Assembly (NCBI GenBank): GCA_046350095.1
Contig: JAXMBA010000009.1
Location: 248,001-312,000, forward strand
Source: Urbifossiella sp046350095
Lineage (GTDB): Bacteria; Planctomycetota; Planctomycetia; Gemmatales; Gemmataceae
Length of the DNA: 64,000 nt
Direction: 5' to 3'
Position 1 is the first letter of the stretch. Every line of letters starts with the position of its first letter. Below, in pieces: positions 25,358 to 33,043 of the stretch. Under the pieces are notes generated by a model that saw only the letters and a program-made list of their open reading frames with translations, ran no database searches and was not told where the DNA came from. The position numbers and the translations under genes are program-made.

Positions 25358-26746
25358 TCACTCGCCCCGCGCCAGCCGTCGGAACGTGCCACAAATGATC
25401 GGCGCCGCCTCGGCGCCGACGCTGTTCAACTCGCCGTACTGAGCGGACCGCCTTCCGTAGCAGAAGGGCGGCCGCTCGTCCCACTGCCGCTTCGGCACGA
25501 AGTACCCCAGTTCGTCGTTCGCCAGCCCGATCAGCATCCGATGCTTGCCGCGCATCTGTTGGTAGACGGCCGGCTCGGCCGGGGCGTCGGGGAAGTCCGC
25601 GCCAGGCTCGGCCTTCTCGACCACCTTGCCGAGCACGAGCTCCGGGTAAATCTCGCCCGGAATCGCGGCCAGTTCCAACCCACCGAGTTTGAGGTAGCCT
25701 ACCTCCGTCTTCACCGCCACGGGCTTCTCCAGATTCGAGGTCGGCACCATCTTCGACGGCGTCGGGTCACCGTCCCACTGGTAAATCTGCCGCTTCAGCA
25801 CGTCGAGCTGGTAGGCGAGCCGGTAGACGGGGTTCTCCATCGGGATGAGAACCTCGCGCCGCCGTACGTCGAACGGGGTGAGCTCCAGGGGAACGGCGGC
25901 CTTAAGCGCGCGGTCGGCGGCCTGCCCGACGAGCGTGCCGTAGCGCTCGGACTTCTCGAACGTACCGTCCTTCAGCTCGCGCCCGGCGTCGTCCTTCACG
26001 CTCAGGCCGAGCTGTGTCATCAGCCCGCCGACCGTGCCGGTGAGGTACACGACTGGGCACTTCTGCGACGCCCGCAGGTGGCCGACGGTGTACCCCACGA
26101 AGTCGGACGTGATGGCGGTGTTGCGGCTGTCCAGCGTCTCGGGGTGGCAGTTCCACTGAACCACCACGCCGCGCGGCACCCGCGTCTTGGGGTCGTGGAA
26201 GCGGAGGGCGACGAGTTCGTCGTGGAGAACGACGGGCAGCCGGCTGTCGCGCAGCAACTCGGGCGCCTTCGCGGTTCCGATCCGCGCCGCAGCGGGGGTG
26301 CGGGCCTTGTCCGCCGCGGTCACGGCTTCGACGCACGCGAACTGCACGCGGCCGAGGTAGTCGCGGTCGATCCCCGGCTGGAGCGGGTTCGGGCCCCACA
26401 GGCCCATCGTGTCCGGGCCCTCGTGGTTGTGCGTGGCCGACACGAGGACGTACTTGAACCCCGGCAGCTTCGCCCGCACCGACTCCACGAACGGCAGAAA
26501 CAGGCCGACCACGTCCACGGACACGAGCGCGACCTTGTCGCCGCCGTCGGCGAGGACGACGGCGCGGGCCATGAGCGGGTCGTGGACCGACTTCGCCAGC
26601 CGGTTCTGCCCGAACCCTGCCATGAATACGGGCTGCTTGCCGACGGCCGGCGTGACGTCGGCTTCGCCGAACCCGACGGTGAGTTCGCCCGCGGCCGCGG
26701 GCAGCGCGGTGGCCAGTACCGCGAGCAGGGAGAGGTGTCGAATCAC
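25358..26746 (-). CDS. neutral/alkaline ceramidase-like secreted hydrolase
   Basis: The 462-residue product starts at a GTG overlapping the stop of the upstream gene (GTGA) and has a signal peptide ending PAAAG. It resembles the N-terminal domain of neutral ceramidases: 'GFGEADVTPAVGKQPVFMAGFG' and the zinc-type 'VSATHNHEGPDTMG'. The full ceramidase C-terminal domain is missing, and planctomycete relatives are of unknown substrate. Amide or ester hydrolysis outside the cytoplasm is inferred. It ends 6 nt from the convergent giant secreted protein gene. Confidence 0.8.
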   Translation of the reverse strand: MIRHLSLLAVLATALPAAAGELTVGFGEADVTPAVGKQPVFMAGFGQNRLAKSVHDPLMARAVVLADGGDKVALVSVDVVGLFLPFVESVRAKLPGFKYVLVSATHNHEGPDTMGLWGPNPLQPGIDRDYLGRVQFACVEAVTAADKARTPAAARIGTAKAPELLRDSRLPVVLHDELVALRFHDPKTRVPRGVVVQWNCHPETLDSRNTAITSDFVGYTVGHLRASQKCPVVYLTGTVGGLMTQLGLSVKDDAGRELKDGTFEKSERYGTLVGQAADRALKAAVPLELTPFDVRRREVLIPMENPVYRLAYQLDVLKRQIYQWDGDPTPSKMVPTSNLEKPVAVKTEVGYLKLGGLELAAIPGEIYPELVLGKVVEKAEPGADFPDAPAEPAVYQQMRGKHRMLIGLANDELGYFVPKRQWDERPPFCYGRRSAQYGELNSVGAEAAPIICGTFRRLARGE

Positions 26747-27555
26747 GGGGCGCACTCCCGCATGTACCGGATGCTTTCGCGGGCGATCGTCTCCGGGTCT
26801 GGCTTGTAGTCGAACACCTCGACCGACACCCAGCCGTCGTAGTTCACGTCCGCGAGCGCCCGGAAGATCGGTTTGAAGTCGGTGGCGCCGAAGCCGGGGC
26901 CGCGCAGGTTCGAGTCGTTGGCGTGGAAGTGGTGGAGGAACTCGCGGTTGGCGCGGATCGTGTCCGCGACCGGCGCCGGCTCCGAGGACATCGCCTTCAC
27001 GTCGAGGTGCAGCTTGACGAACGGGTGCGCGACCCGCCGGCACAAAGACGTGCCCGCTGCCGCGGTCGTCAGGTAGTTCGTCTCTGCCGTCGTCAGCGGT
27101 TCGAGGCACAGCGTGACGCGGCCGTCCTCGAGCGCCTTCAGACAGTGACTCAGCGTGTCGATCGCCCGGTCGTCGCCCTCGGCCGTCGAGACGCCGGCGT
27201 CGAGGTTGCGCTGGACCGGCGAGCCGAGGACCATCAGGGTGCCGCCCAGGTCGGCGGTCGCTCGCGTCAGTTCGGCGAGGTACTCACCGGTTTTCTTGCG
27301 GACCGCCGCGTCCGGGCTGGTGAGGTGGAATCCGGTCGTTTTCGCTAGCAGCCAGTGGAGGCCGATGATGGTCACGCCCGCGGCCTCGGCCTCGCGGCGC
27401 AACTCGGCCCGGCGCGCGGCCGGTACCTCGGTGATGAGGGGCGCGAGGGTGAACGGCGCGACTTCGAGGCCGGTGTAGCCGAGTTCGGCGACGCGGGCGC
27501 AAACCCGCCCGTGCTCCCAGCCCTCGAACGTCTCGTTGCAGATGGCGAATTTCAT
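26743..27555 (-). CDS. sugar phosphate isomerase/epimerase (xylose isomerase-like TIM barrel)
   Basis: A 270-residue AP-endonuclease-2/xylose-isomerase-like TIM barrel. Characteristic strands and metal ligands include 'GYTGLEVAPF', 'IIGLHWLL', 'LCLEPLTTAETNYL', 'VKLHLDVKAM', 'FHANDSNLRGPGFG' and 'GWVSVEVFDYKPDPE'. It probably isomerises or epimerises a keto sugar. The stop overlaps the GTG start of the ceramidase-like gene, so the two are translationally coupled. Substrate unknown. Confidence 0.88.
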   Translation of the reverse strand: MKFAICNETFEGWEHGRVCARVAELGYTGLEVAPFTLAPLITEVPAARRAELRREAEAAGVTIIGLHWLLAKTTGFHLTSPDAAVRKKTGEYLAELTRATADLGGTLMVLGSPVQRNLDAGVSTAEGDDRAIDTLSHCLKALEDGRVTLCLEPLTTAETNYLTTAAAGTSLCRRVAHPFVKLHLDVKAMSSEPAPVADTIRANREFLHHFHANDSNLRGPGFGATDFKPIFRALADVNYDGWVSVEVFDYKPDPETIARESIRYMRECAP

Positions 27556-27633
27556 GCGGCGTTCCGAGATTGGGTTCAGCCGGCGGGCCGGCGCGGCCGA
27601 TACGATCCGGAGCGTGGCACGGGCGGAGGAGAC

Positions 27634-27852
27634 ATGCGCGGCGTCGGCCGGCGGCTCGGGATAGCGATAATCGCCGCGGCAACCGGCTGCGCGACGAAGC
27701 CCTACGACCGCGACCCGCTCCTGAGCAACGGGTACGGCGTGCGAGGCGACCGCGCGGCCGCCGCCCGCCCGCCGCTACCACAGCCCGAGCCCACCACACC
27801 GGACGCTCCGGCGGGGCCGGTGCTCGGCGACAGCGGCCTCACTTCGCGCTGA
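27634..27852 (+). CDS. small predicted lipoprotein
   Basis: A 72-residue product with a short hydrophobic N-terminus (about 8-17) and a lipobox-like 'ATGC' (Cys19). A low-complexity Pro/Ala-rich tail follows. A strong GGAGGA site is 5 nt before the ATG. It is divergent from the isomerase gene, and its last 14 nt overlap the convergent WD40 gene. No family is recognised. The small size leaves some doubt that it is expressed. Confidence 0.55.
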   Translation: MRGVGRRLGIAIIAAATGCATKPYDRDPLLSNGYGVRGDRAAAARPPLPQPEPTTPDAPAGPVLGDSGLTSR

Positions 27853-28822
27853 TCTTCGTCAGCACCACCGTGCCGTTGTCATGCCCGGAGATGAGCGCCT
27901 TGCCGTCCGGCGTGAAGGTCACGCAGTAACCGGGCGACTTCACCTGTGCCGTGAACCCCTCCTTGTCGGCGCCCGCCGGCCACACCGCCAGCCGGCCCGA
28001 GTAGCCGCAAACGCCCAGCGCCTTCGCATCCTTCGACCACGCCAGCGCGTAGGGGTCGTCCGGCGTCGGGCCGACCTTCTTCGACTCCTTGCCGGTCGCC
28101 GTGTCCCAGAACCGGATGGTGCGGTCCATCGACGCCGACGCCAGCGTCTTCTCGTCGCCGAGGAACGTGATCGCCGTCACCGGCTGATCGTGGCCGCTGA
28201 GCGTCTTGTGCTCCTTGCCCGCGGCCACGTCCCACAGCTTGACGACGTGCTCCTTGCCGGTCTTGCTCGAGTTGTCGCCACCAGCCGAGGCGAGCAGCTT
28301 ACCGTCCGGCGAGAACACGACCGCGTACACCGAGCCGGCGTGCGTGCCGAGGTTCTTCGTTTCCTTGCCGTCGGCCGGGTTCCACAGCCGCACGGACTTG
28401 TCGGCGCTGGCGGTGGCGAGCACCTTGCCGTCCGGCGAGAAGGCCACGGCGTCCACGATGTCGGTGTGGCCCTTGAACTCGGTCGTGGCCTTGCCGTCCT
28501 TCAGGCTCCACAGCTTCGCCGTCTTGTCGAGGCTGGCGGTGGCCAGGACCGCGTTGTCTTTCGGGTGGAAGGCGACCGCGTACACCGGCCCCGTGTGGCC
28601 CTTGATCTCCTTGAGTTCCTTGAGCGTGCCGTCGGCGTTGACCGCCCACAGCTTGACGACGTTGTCGAACCCGGCGGTCGCGAGCGTCTTGCCGTCCGGC
28701 GACAGGGCGACGGCGTGGACGAGGGCGGCGTGGGCTTTCGTTCCGGTGCCCGGCTGTGCGGGGGCGACGGGGAGGTAGACACCGAGGGCGAAGCAAAGGA
28801 GGGCGAGCCGGGCGCGGGTCAT
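27839..28822 (-). CDS. secreted WD40-repeat beta-propeller protein
   Basis: The 327-residue protein has a signal peptide (MTRARLALLCFALGVYLPVAPAQ). About seven WD40 repeats follow, each with 'AVAFSPDGKxLATASxDKxxKLW' style blades and GH dipeptides. Such propellers act as binding scaffolds. Export suggests a periplasmic or envelope role, which is unusual for WD40 domains but common in planctomycetes. GGAG lies before the ATG. The open frame extends further upstream but without repeat similarity. Confidence 0.88.
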   Translation of the reverse strand: MTRARLALLCFALGVYLPVAPAQPGTGTKAHAALVHAVALSPDGKTLATAGFDNVVKLWAVNADGTLKELKEIKGHTGPVYAVAFHPKDNAVLATASLDKTAKLWSLKDGKATTEFKGHTDIVDAVAFSPDGKVLATASADKSVRLWNPADGKETKNLGTHAGSVYAVVFSPDGKLLASAGGDNSSKTGKEHVVKLWDVAAGKEHKTLSGHDQPVTAITFLGDEKTLASASMDRTIRFWDTATGKESKKVGPTPDDPYALAWSKDAKALGVCGYSGRLAVWPAGADKEGFTAQVKSPGYCVTFTPDGKALISGHDNGTVVLTKISAK

Positions 28823-28923
28823 CGGGACGTGCTCCGTGAGGAGAGTCGGGGCGGGGACGACGGCGGACATTGTGCCCGGCCCGGGCGTGCGCGGCAACCG
28901 GCAAAATGATCGGGGGGGCGGCG

Positions 28924-30300
28924 TCACCCGGTCCCGATGCCGTACTGCTCGATCTTGCGGTACAGCGAACTGAGCCCGATGTCGAGCCGCCGGGCGGCCT
29001 CTTTCTTGTCCGGCGACAGCCGCAGAAGCCGCTCGATGTGCCGCTTCTCGAACCGCTTCACCGCGTCGTCCAACGGCTCCACCGCCGACGGGTCGTCGGC
29101 CGCGGGGGCCAGGTCCGGTGGCAGGTCGGCGGGGGTCAGCAGCGGGCCGTCGCCGAGGATCACGGCACGCTGAATGGCGTTCTCCAATTCGCGAATGTTC
29201 CCTTTCCACGCCGCCGCCTGGAGCAACGGCATCGCCTCGCGGCTGACACCGGCGACGCGCTTCCCCATCGCCCGACCGTGCTTGGCGACGAAGTGCTCGA
29301 CCAGTTCGGGAATGTCCTCGCGGCGGTCGCGCAACGGCGGCAGGCGGAGCACGACCACGTTCAGCCGGTAGAACAGGTCTTCGCGGAACCGCCCGGCGGC
29401 GACCGCGGCAGGCAGGTCGGTGTTCGTCGCAGCCACGATCCGCGCCGAGACGTGCTCCGGCTCCGCGGCGCCGACCGGCGTGACTTCTTTCCCTTCGATC
29501 ACTCGCAGCAACTTCGCCTGCGTCGGGAGCGACAACTCGCCCACCTCGTCGAGAAACACGGTGCCCGTACCGGCGGCGGTGAACACGCCGGGCGCGTCGG
29601 CGTCGGTCGTGGAAAAGGCGGCAGCCTTCTGGCCGAACAAGTGCGCTTCCAGATGGTCGGCGGGGATGGCGGCGCAGTTCACGGCCACGAACCGGCCGTC
29701 GGCCGGCTTCACCTCCTGGGAGGCGCGGTGGATCTCGCGGGCCAGCAGCTCCTTACCGGTGCCGCTCTCGCCGGTGATGAGCACGGTGGCGTCGGAGGGT
29801 GCGACCTTTCGCGCCATCGCCACCACCTGCCGGACGACCGTCGTGTGGCCCACGACCATGCCACCCGCCGCCGCCTCGCGGTGCAGTTCGCGGCGGAGCC
29901 ACTGGTTCTCGCGGTTCAGGTCGCGCTGGGCGATGAGCCGGCGAATCTTCCCGTCCACCTCGCGGAGGATGATCGGCTTCATCAGGTAGTCGTGGGCGCC
30001 TCGGTGGAAGGCGTCCACGGCGCTTTCGACGGTGGCGTACGCGGTGATGAGCAGCACGAACGTCTCGGGGCTGAGGCGGGCCACGCGCTCGAGCACCTCG
30101 ATGCCGTCGATGCCGGGGAGGTTCACGTCGCAGAGGATCACGTCGTACCGGTTGCGGCCGACTAGTCCGAGTGCGGCCTCGCCGCTGGCCGCGGAGTGGA
30201 CGGCGAAGCCTTCCTGGTGGAGGTACTCGGCGACGTTGGCGCGGATGACCGGCTCGTCGTCCACGACCAGCACGGAGGCGACGGGAGTTCGGGCGGACAT
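28924..30300 (-). CDS. NtrC-type response regulator with degenerate sigma54-contact loop
   Basis: The 458-residue protein has a receiver domain (Asp14-Asp15, phosphoacceptor Asp58, Thr86, Lys108). An AAA+ domain follows (Walker A GESGTGK 177-183, Walker B FLDE 249-252, Arg finger in 'GRFREDLFYRLNV'). A Fis-type HTH (about 417-454) completes it. Family and order are those of sigma54 activators, but the GAFTGA loop that contacts sigma54 reads AAFSTT (227-232). It may therefore not activate sigma54 promoters in the usual way. It follows the histidine kinase on the same strand after 140 nt. Confidence 0.93.
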   Translation of the reverse strand: MSARTPVASVLVVDDEPVIRANVAEYLHQEGFAVHSAASGEAALGLVGRNRYDVILCDVNLPGIDGIEVLERVARLSPETFVLLITAYATVESAVDAFHRGAHDYLMKPIILREVDGKIRRLIAQRDLNRENQWLRRELHREAAAGGMVVGHTTVVRQVVAMARKVAPSDATVLITGESGTGKELLAREIHRASQEVKPADGRFVAVNCAAIPADHLEAHLFGQKAAAFSTTDADAPGVFTAAGTGTVFLDEVGELSLPTQAKLLRVIEGKEVTPVGAAEPEHVSARIVAATNTDLPAAVAAGRFREDLFYRLNVVVLRLPPLRDRREDIPELVEHFVAKHGRAMGKRVAGVSREAMPLLQAAAWKGNIRELENAIQRAVILGDGPLLTPADLPPDLAPAADDPSAVEPLDDAVKRFEKRHIERLLRLSPDKKEAARRLDIGLSSLYRKIEQYGIGTG

Positions 30301-30316
30301 GGGTAGGCTCGTCCTC

Positions 30317-30445
30317 CGTAGGTCGGTCGAGGCCCTGCGTGACCTGACGGCGTTGCCAATGACACGGGGGGCGGAGTCCGCACGGCTCACGGCGTGCGCG
30401 TTCCGCGCCGTCGGCCGGTCTCGCAGCGTCTCGACCCGACCTACG
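30317..30445. repeat. 129-bp imperfect inverted repeat between kinase and regulator
   Basis: Outer arms 30317-30331 and 30430-30445 pair over 15 bp with one bulged base. Pairing continues inward with CTGCG, GACC and GACGGCG blocks to about 30352/30406. The right arm overlaps the last codons of the kinase gene. This may be a structured mRNA element or a decayed palindromic repeat insertion. Confidence 0.6.
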
Positions 30446-31727
30446 AAACCACACCCGCCGCCGGGAACACGAGCCGGAACGTCGTCCCCTCGCCGGGCCG
30501 CGACTCGCACGCCACCGTGCCGCCGTGCGCGTCCACGAGCTTTCGCGTCACGAACAGCCCCAGCCCGGTGCCGTGCTTCTTCGTCGTGAAGTACGGCCGG
30601 AACAGCTTCTCCCGCTGCGCCGCGTCGATGCCGTGGCCGTCGTCGGTGACGGTGGCGACGAGCTTCCCCGAGTCGTGCTCCGCGGCGATGACCACCTTGC
30701 CGCCCTTGCCGGTGGCGTCGATCGCGTTCAACACCAGGTTGAAGAACACCTGCACGAGCTGGTCGCGGACGCCGACCAGCGGCGGCAGGTCGGCCGGGAC
30801 TTGCGATCGCACCTCGCGGCCCTTCACGCCCTTGTAGTACTTGGCGATGCCGAGCGCCTCGTCCACCACCTCCCGCAGCGAGCAGCGGCCCCGGCTGTCG
30901 CTCGCGGGTCGGCTGAACGCCACCAACTCGCGGAGCGTACCCTGGATGCGCGTCAGCTGCGCGGTCACAAGGCCGAGCCGCTCGCGAGTGTACTCGTCCA
31001 GGTCGCGCCGCTCGAGCATCTGGACGATGGTGCTGACCGCCGTCAGCGGGTTGCCGACCTCGTGGGCGATCCCCGCGGCGAGGAGCCCGAACGCGGCCAT
31101 CTTCTCCTGATGGAGTACCTGAGCCTGGCTCTCCTGGAGCTGGCGCGACCGCTCGGCGATCCGCGCCTCGAGCCGCGCGTTTACCGTGGAGAGCTCGTCG
31201 CCGACGTGCCGCAGCAACCGGACCAGGGATACCGCCGCCCACGCCACCCAGCCGAGGACGATGAGCGTGAACAGCAGCGTTGTGATGCCGGTCCCGTACA
31301 CGGGAACGGCGGCGTAGAGCACCGCGTACCCGACGCAGTTGACGCCGCACGTCCACACTGTGACGGCCGGCGAGTACCGGATGGCCGCGCAGACGACGGC
31401 GAGCACGGAGAAGTGGCGGAACGGGCTGTCGGGGCCGCCGTCGAGGTAACACAGCAGGATGATGTACGCGGCTTCCAGCGCCGACACGAGGAGCGGCGAC
31501 CCGCCGAGGAAGACGCGGCCGCGCCACGACTGGTACGTGTCGAGAACGGTGAAGGCGAAGCCGAAGCTGAGGAGGATGTTGAGCGGCACCGGGTCGGCGT
31601 CGGTCACGACGTTGGCATAGAGGTAGCCGACGACGAGGCCGAACCAACGAATCTTCACGGCGACGGCCTCGGCCGCCACGTCCCACCGGGCCGGCGACGG
31701 GTCGAGTTCGGAAGGTGGGTGCGACAT
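30441..31727 (-). CDS. membrane sensor histidine kinase (NtrB-like)
   Basis: The 428-residue protein has about five to six hydrophobic segments in residues 25-170. A coiled coil (about 175-210) leads to HisKA with His222 in 'GIAHEVGNPLTA', then HATPase_c with N334 ('LVLNAIDA'), 'DDGHGID' (362-368) and 'GTGLGLFV' (386-393). It probably phosphorylates the adjacent NtrC-like regulator. The minus-strand sequence TAGAAT lies 8 nt before the ATG, so the transcript may have almost no leader; a short AGGGG is also present. The signal sensed is unknown. Confidence 0.93.
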   Translation of the reverse strand: MSHPPSELDPSPARWDVAAEAVAVKIRWFGLVVGYLYANVVTDADPVPLNILLSFGFAFTVLDTYQSWRGRVFLGGSPLLVSALEAAYIILLCYLDGGPDSPFRHFSVLAVVCAAIRYSPAVTVWTCGVNCVGYAVLYAAVPVYGTGITTLLFTLIVLGWVAWAAVSLVRLLRHVGDELSTVNARLEARIAERSRQLQESQAQVLHQEKMAAFGLLAAGIAHEVGNPLTAVSTIVQMLERRDLDEYTRERLGLVTAQLTRIQGTLRELVAFSRPASDSRGRCSLREVVDEALGIAKYYKGVKGREVRSQVPADLPPLVGVRDQLVQVFFNLVLNAIDATGKGGKVVIAAEHDSGKLVATVTDDGHGIDAAQREKLFRPYFTTKKHGTGLGLFVTRKLVDAHGGTVACESRPGEGTTFRLVFPAAGVVS

Positions 31728-31765
31728 TCACCCCTATTCTAGCCGGGAGAGTGAGAGGGTGACCG

Positions 31766-32266
31766 ATGGCGAAGCCGGCGACGAAGGTGGTGCTGTTCCA
31801 GGGCGAACACGCGGCCGCGGCGGCGGACCTGTTCCGCGTCGCGGCCGGTCGTCTCGGTCTGCCGTGGGAGGCGCGAGTGGGCGGCGCGGACCCGGCCGCG
31901 GTCGTCACTTTTACGGCGGAGCCGCACGACCTCGACGCGAAGGTGAACGGCCTGATCGCCCGGATGCTCGGCGGCCGTGTTGTGGGCGAGGCCGAACTGC
32001 CGGCGAAGAAGGAGCCGCCGAAGAAAGTTCACACGGTGAAGGTGAGCCGCGAGACGGCCGGCCGCCGCGGCAAGGGCGTGACCGTGGTCAGCGAGCTGCC
32101 GCTGACCCTCGACCAGATCGACGCACTGGCGACGACGCTGAAGACGAAGTGCGGCACCGGCGGTACCGCGAAGGACGGTCGGATCGAGATTCAGGGCGAC
32201 CACCGCGACCGCATCGCGGCCGAGCTGGAGAAGCTCGGCTACAAGGTGAAGCGCGCCGGCGGGTGA
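31766..32266 (+). CDS. SUI1/YciH-like translation factor with an unknown N-terminal domain
   Basis: Of 166 residues, the C-terminal ~75 match the SUI1/eIF1 (YciH) fold: 'GRRGKGVTVVSELPL', 'LATTLKTKCGTGGTAKDGRIEIQGDHRDRI', 'LGYKVKRAGG'. SUI1 proteins influence start-codon selection at the small ribosomal subunit. The first 80 residues are an extra domain beginning 'KVVLFQGEHAAAAADLFR'. It faintly recalls a low-molecular-weight phosphatase that has lost its CxxxxxR loop; this is speculative. Divergent from the histidine kinase. Start ATG follows 'gagagggt'. Confidence 0.85.
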   Translation: MAKPATKVVLFQGEHAAAAADLFRVAAGRLGLPWEARVGGADPAAVVTFTAEPHDLDAKVNGLIARMLGGRVVGEAELPAKKEPPKKVHTVKVSRETAGRRGKGVTVVSELPLTLDQIDALATTLKTKCGTGGTAKDGRIEIQGDHRDRIAAELEKLGYKVKRAGG

Positions 32267-32267
32267 C

Positions 32268-32870
32268 TCACGGGAAGTGCCCGCGGATGTACAGACCCGG
32301 CGGCGGCGGCGGCGCGGGCCGCACGAACACCACCGGCGGCGGCTCCTGATAGATGATCGTCGGCTGCTCGCGGACGACCACCGGCCGCGTCCGCACGGCG
32401 ATCGGGCGGGCGTTCTGCATCTCGATGATGACCCGCGACGGCACGTTGTTCTGCCGGAGGAAGTCGAGGTCGCCCGGCGTCAGCGAGTACGTGCTGCCGG
32501 TGTTGCGAATCTGGTTGATGATGACCTGCTCGTCGTGCCCCTGATTCACCATCTGGATCACGTCGGTGAGACCGAGCCGCTGCGCGGCGGCGGCGTTGGC
32601 CGCGGCCGTTGCCTGGATCACTTCCTTCTTCTGCTGATCCTCGCGGTCGACGCTGTTGCCGATGAGCCCGCCGGTACCCGCGCCGACGAGCCCGCCCACG
32701 ACCGCACCCGTCTTCGGATTCCCTGTGGCCGCCCCGACCGCGGTGCCGAGCCCGGCCCCGACGAGCCCGCCGAGGCCGACGCCCTTTTCGGTGTTGTTCA
32801 TGGTCGAGCAGCCGCCGCCGGACAGGGCCGCGGCCAGGAGCAGGGCGGTTCGGGGTCGCGCGGGAATCAT
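32268..32870 (-). CDS. glycine-zipper lipoprotein
   Basis: The 200-residue protein has a lipoprotein signal with lipobox 'LSGGGC' (Cys21). A glycine-zipper segment (about 30-72: 'GLGGLVGAGLGTAVGAATG...GGLVGAGTGGLIGN') is followed by a central helix-rich part and a Pro-rich tail. Such proteins sit in the outer membrane or periplasm. No enzymatic function is visible. GAGGAG lies upstream of the ATG. The gene ends 1 nt from the convergent SUI1-like gene. Confidence 0.82.
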   Translation of the reverse strand: MIPARPRTALLLAAALSGGGCSTMNNTEKGVGLGGLVGAGLGTAVGAATGNPKTGAVVGGLVGAGTGGLIGNSVDREDQQKKEVIQATAAANAAAAQRLGLTDVIQMVNQGHDEQVIINQIRNTGSTYSLTPGDLDFLRQNNVPSRVIIEMQNARPIAVRTRPVVVREQPTIIYQEPPPVVFVRPAPPPPPGLYIRGHFP

Positions 32871-33043
32871 CGAGTGCGCTCCTCGGGTGGGTCGGGGGAG
32901 ATACCGTCGGCCCCCGCGGTCGTCAATTGAAGAATCGGCCTCGGGCGGAACTTGCGCTCAGCCGAACCGCAGCCCATCGCTTCCGGCCGGACCGTGGGGT
33001 AGAATCGCTCCGTTACCCACCCTCCCCGGCCGACGCACCCGCC

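Noticed and set aside
28924..31908. An apparent 994-codon histidine kinase/regulator fusion on the minus strand.
   Set aside because: The upstream half is not in the kinase frame and shows no kinase motif. Kinase (30441-31727) and regulator (28924-30300) are separate genes.
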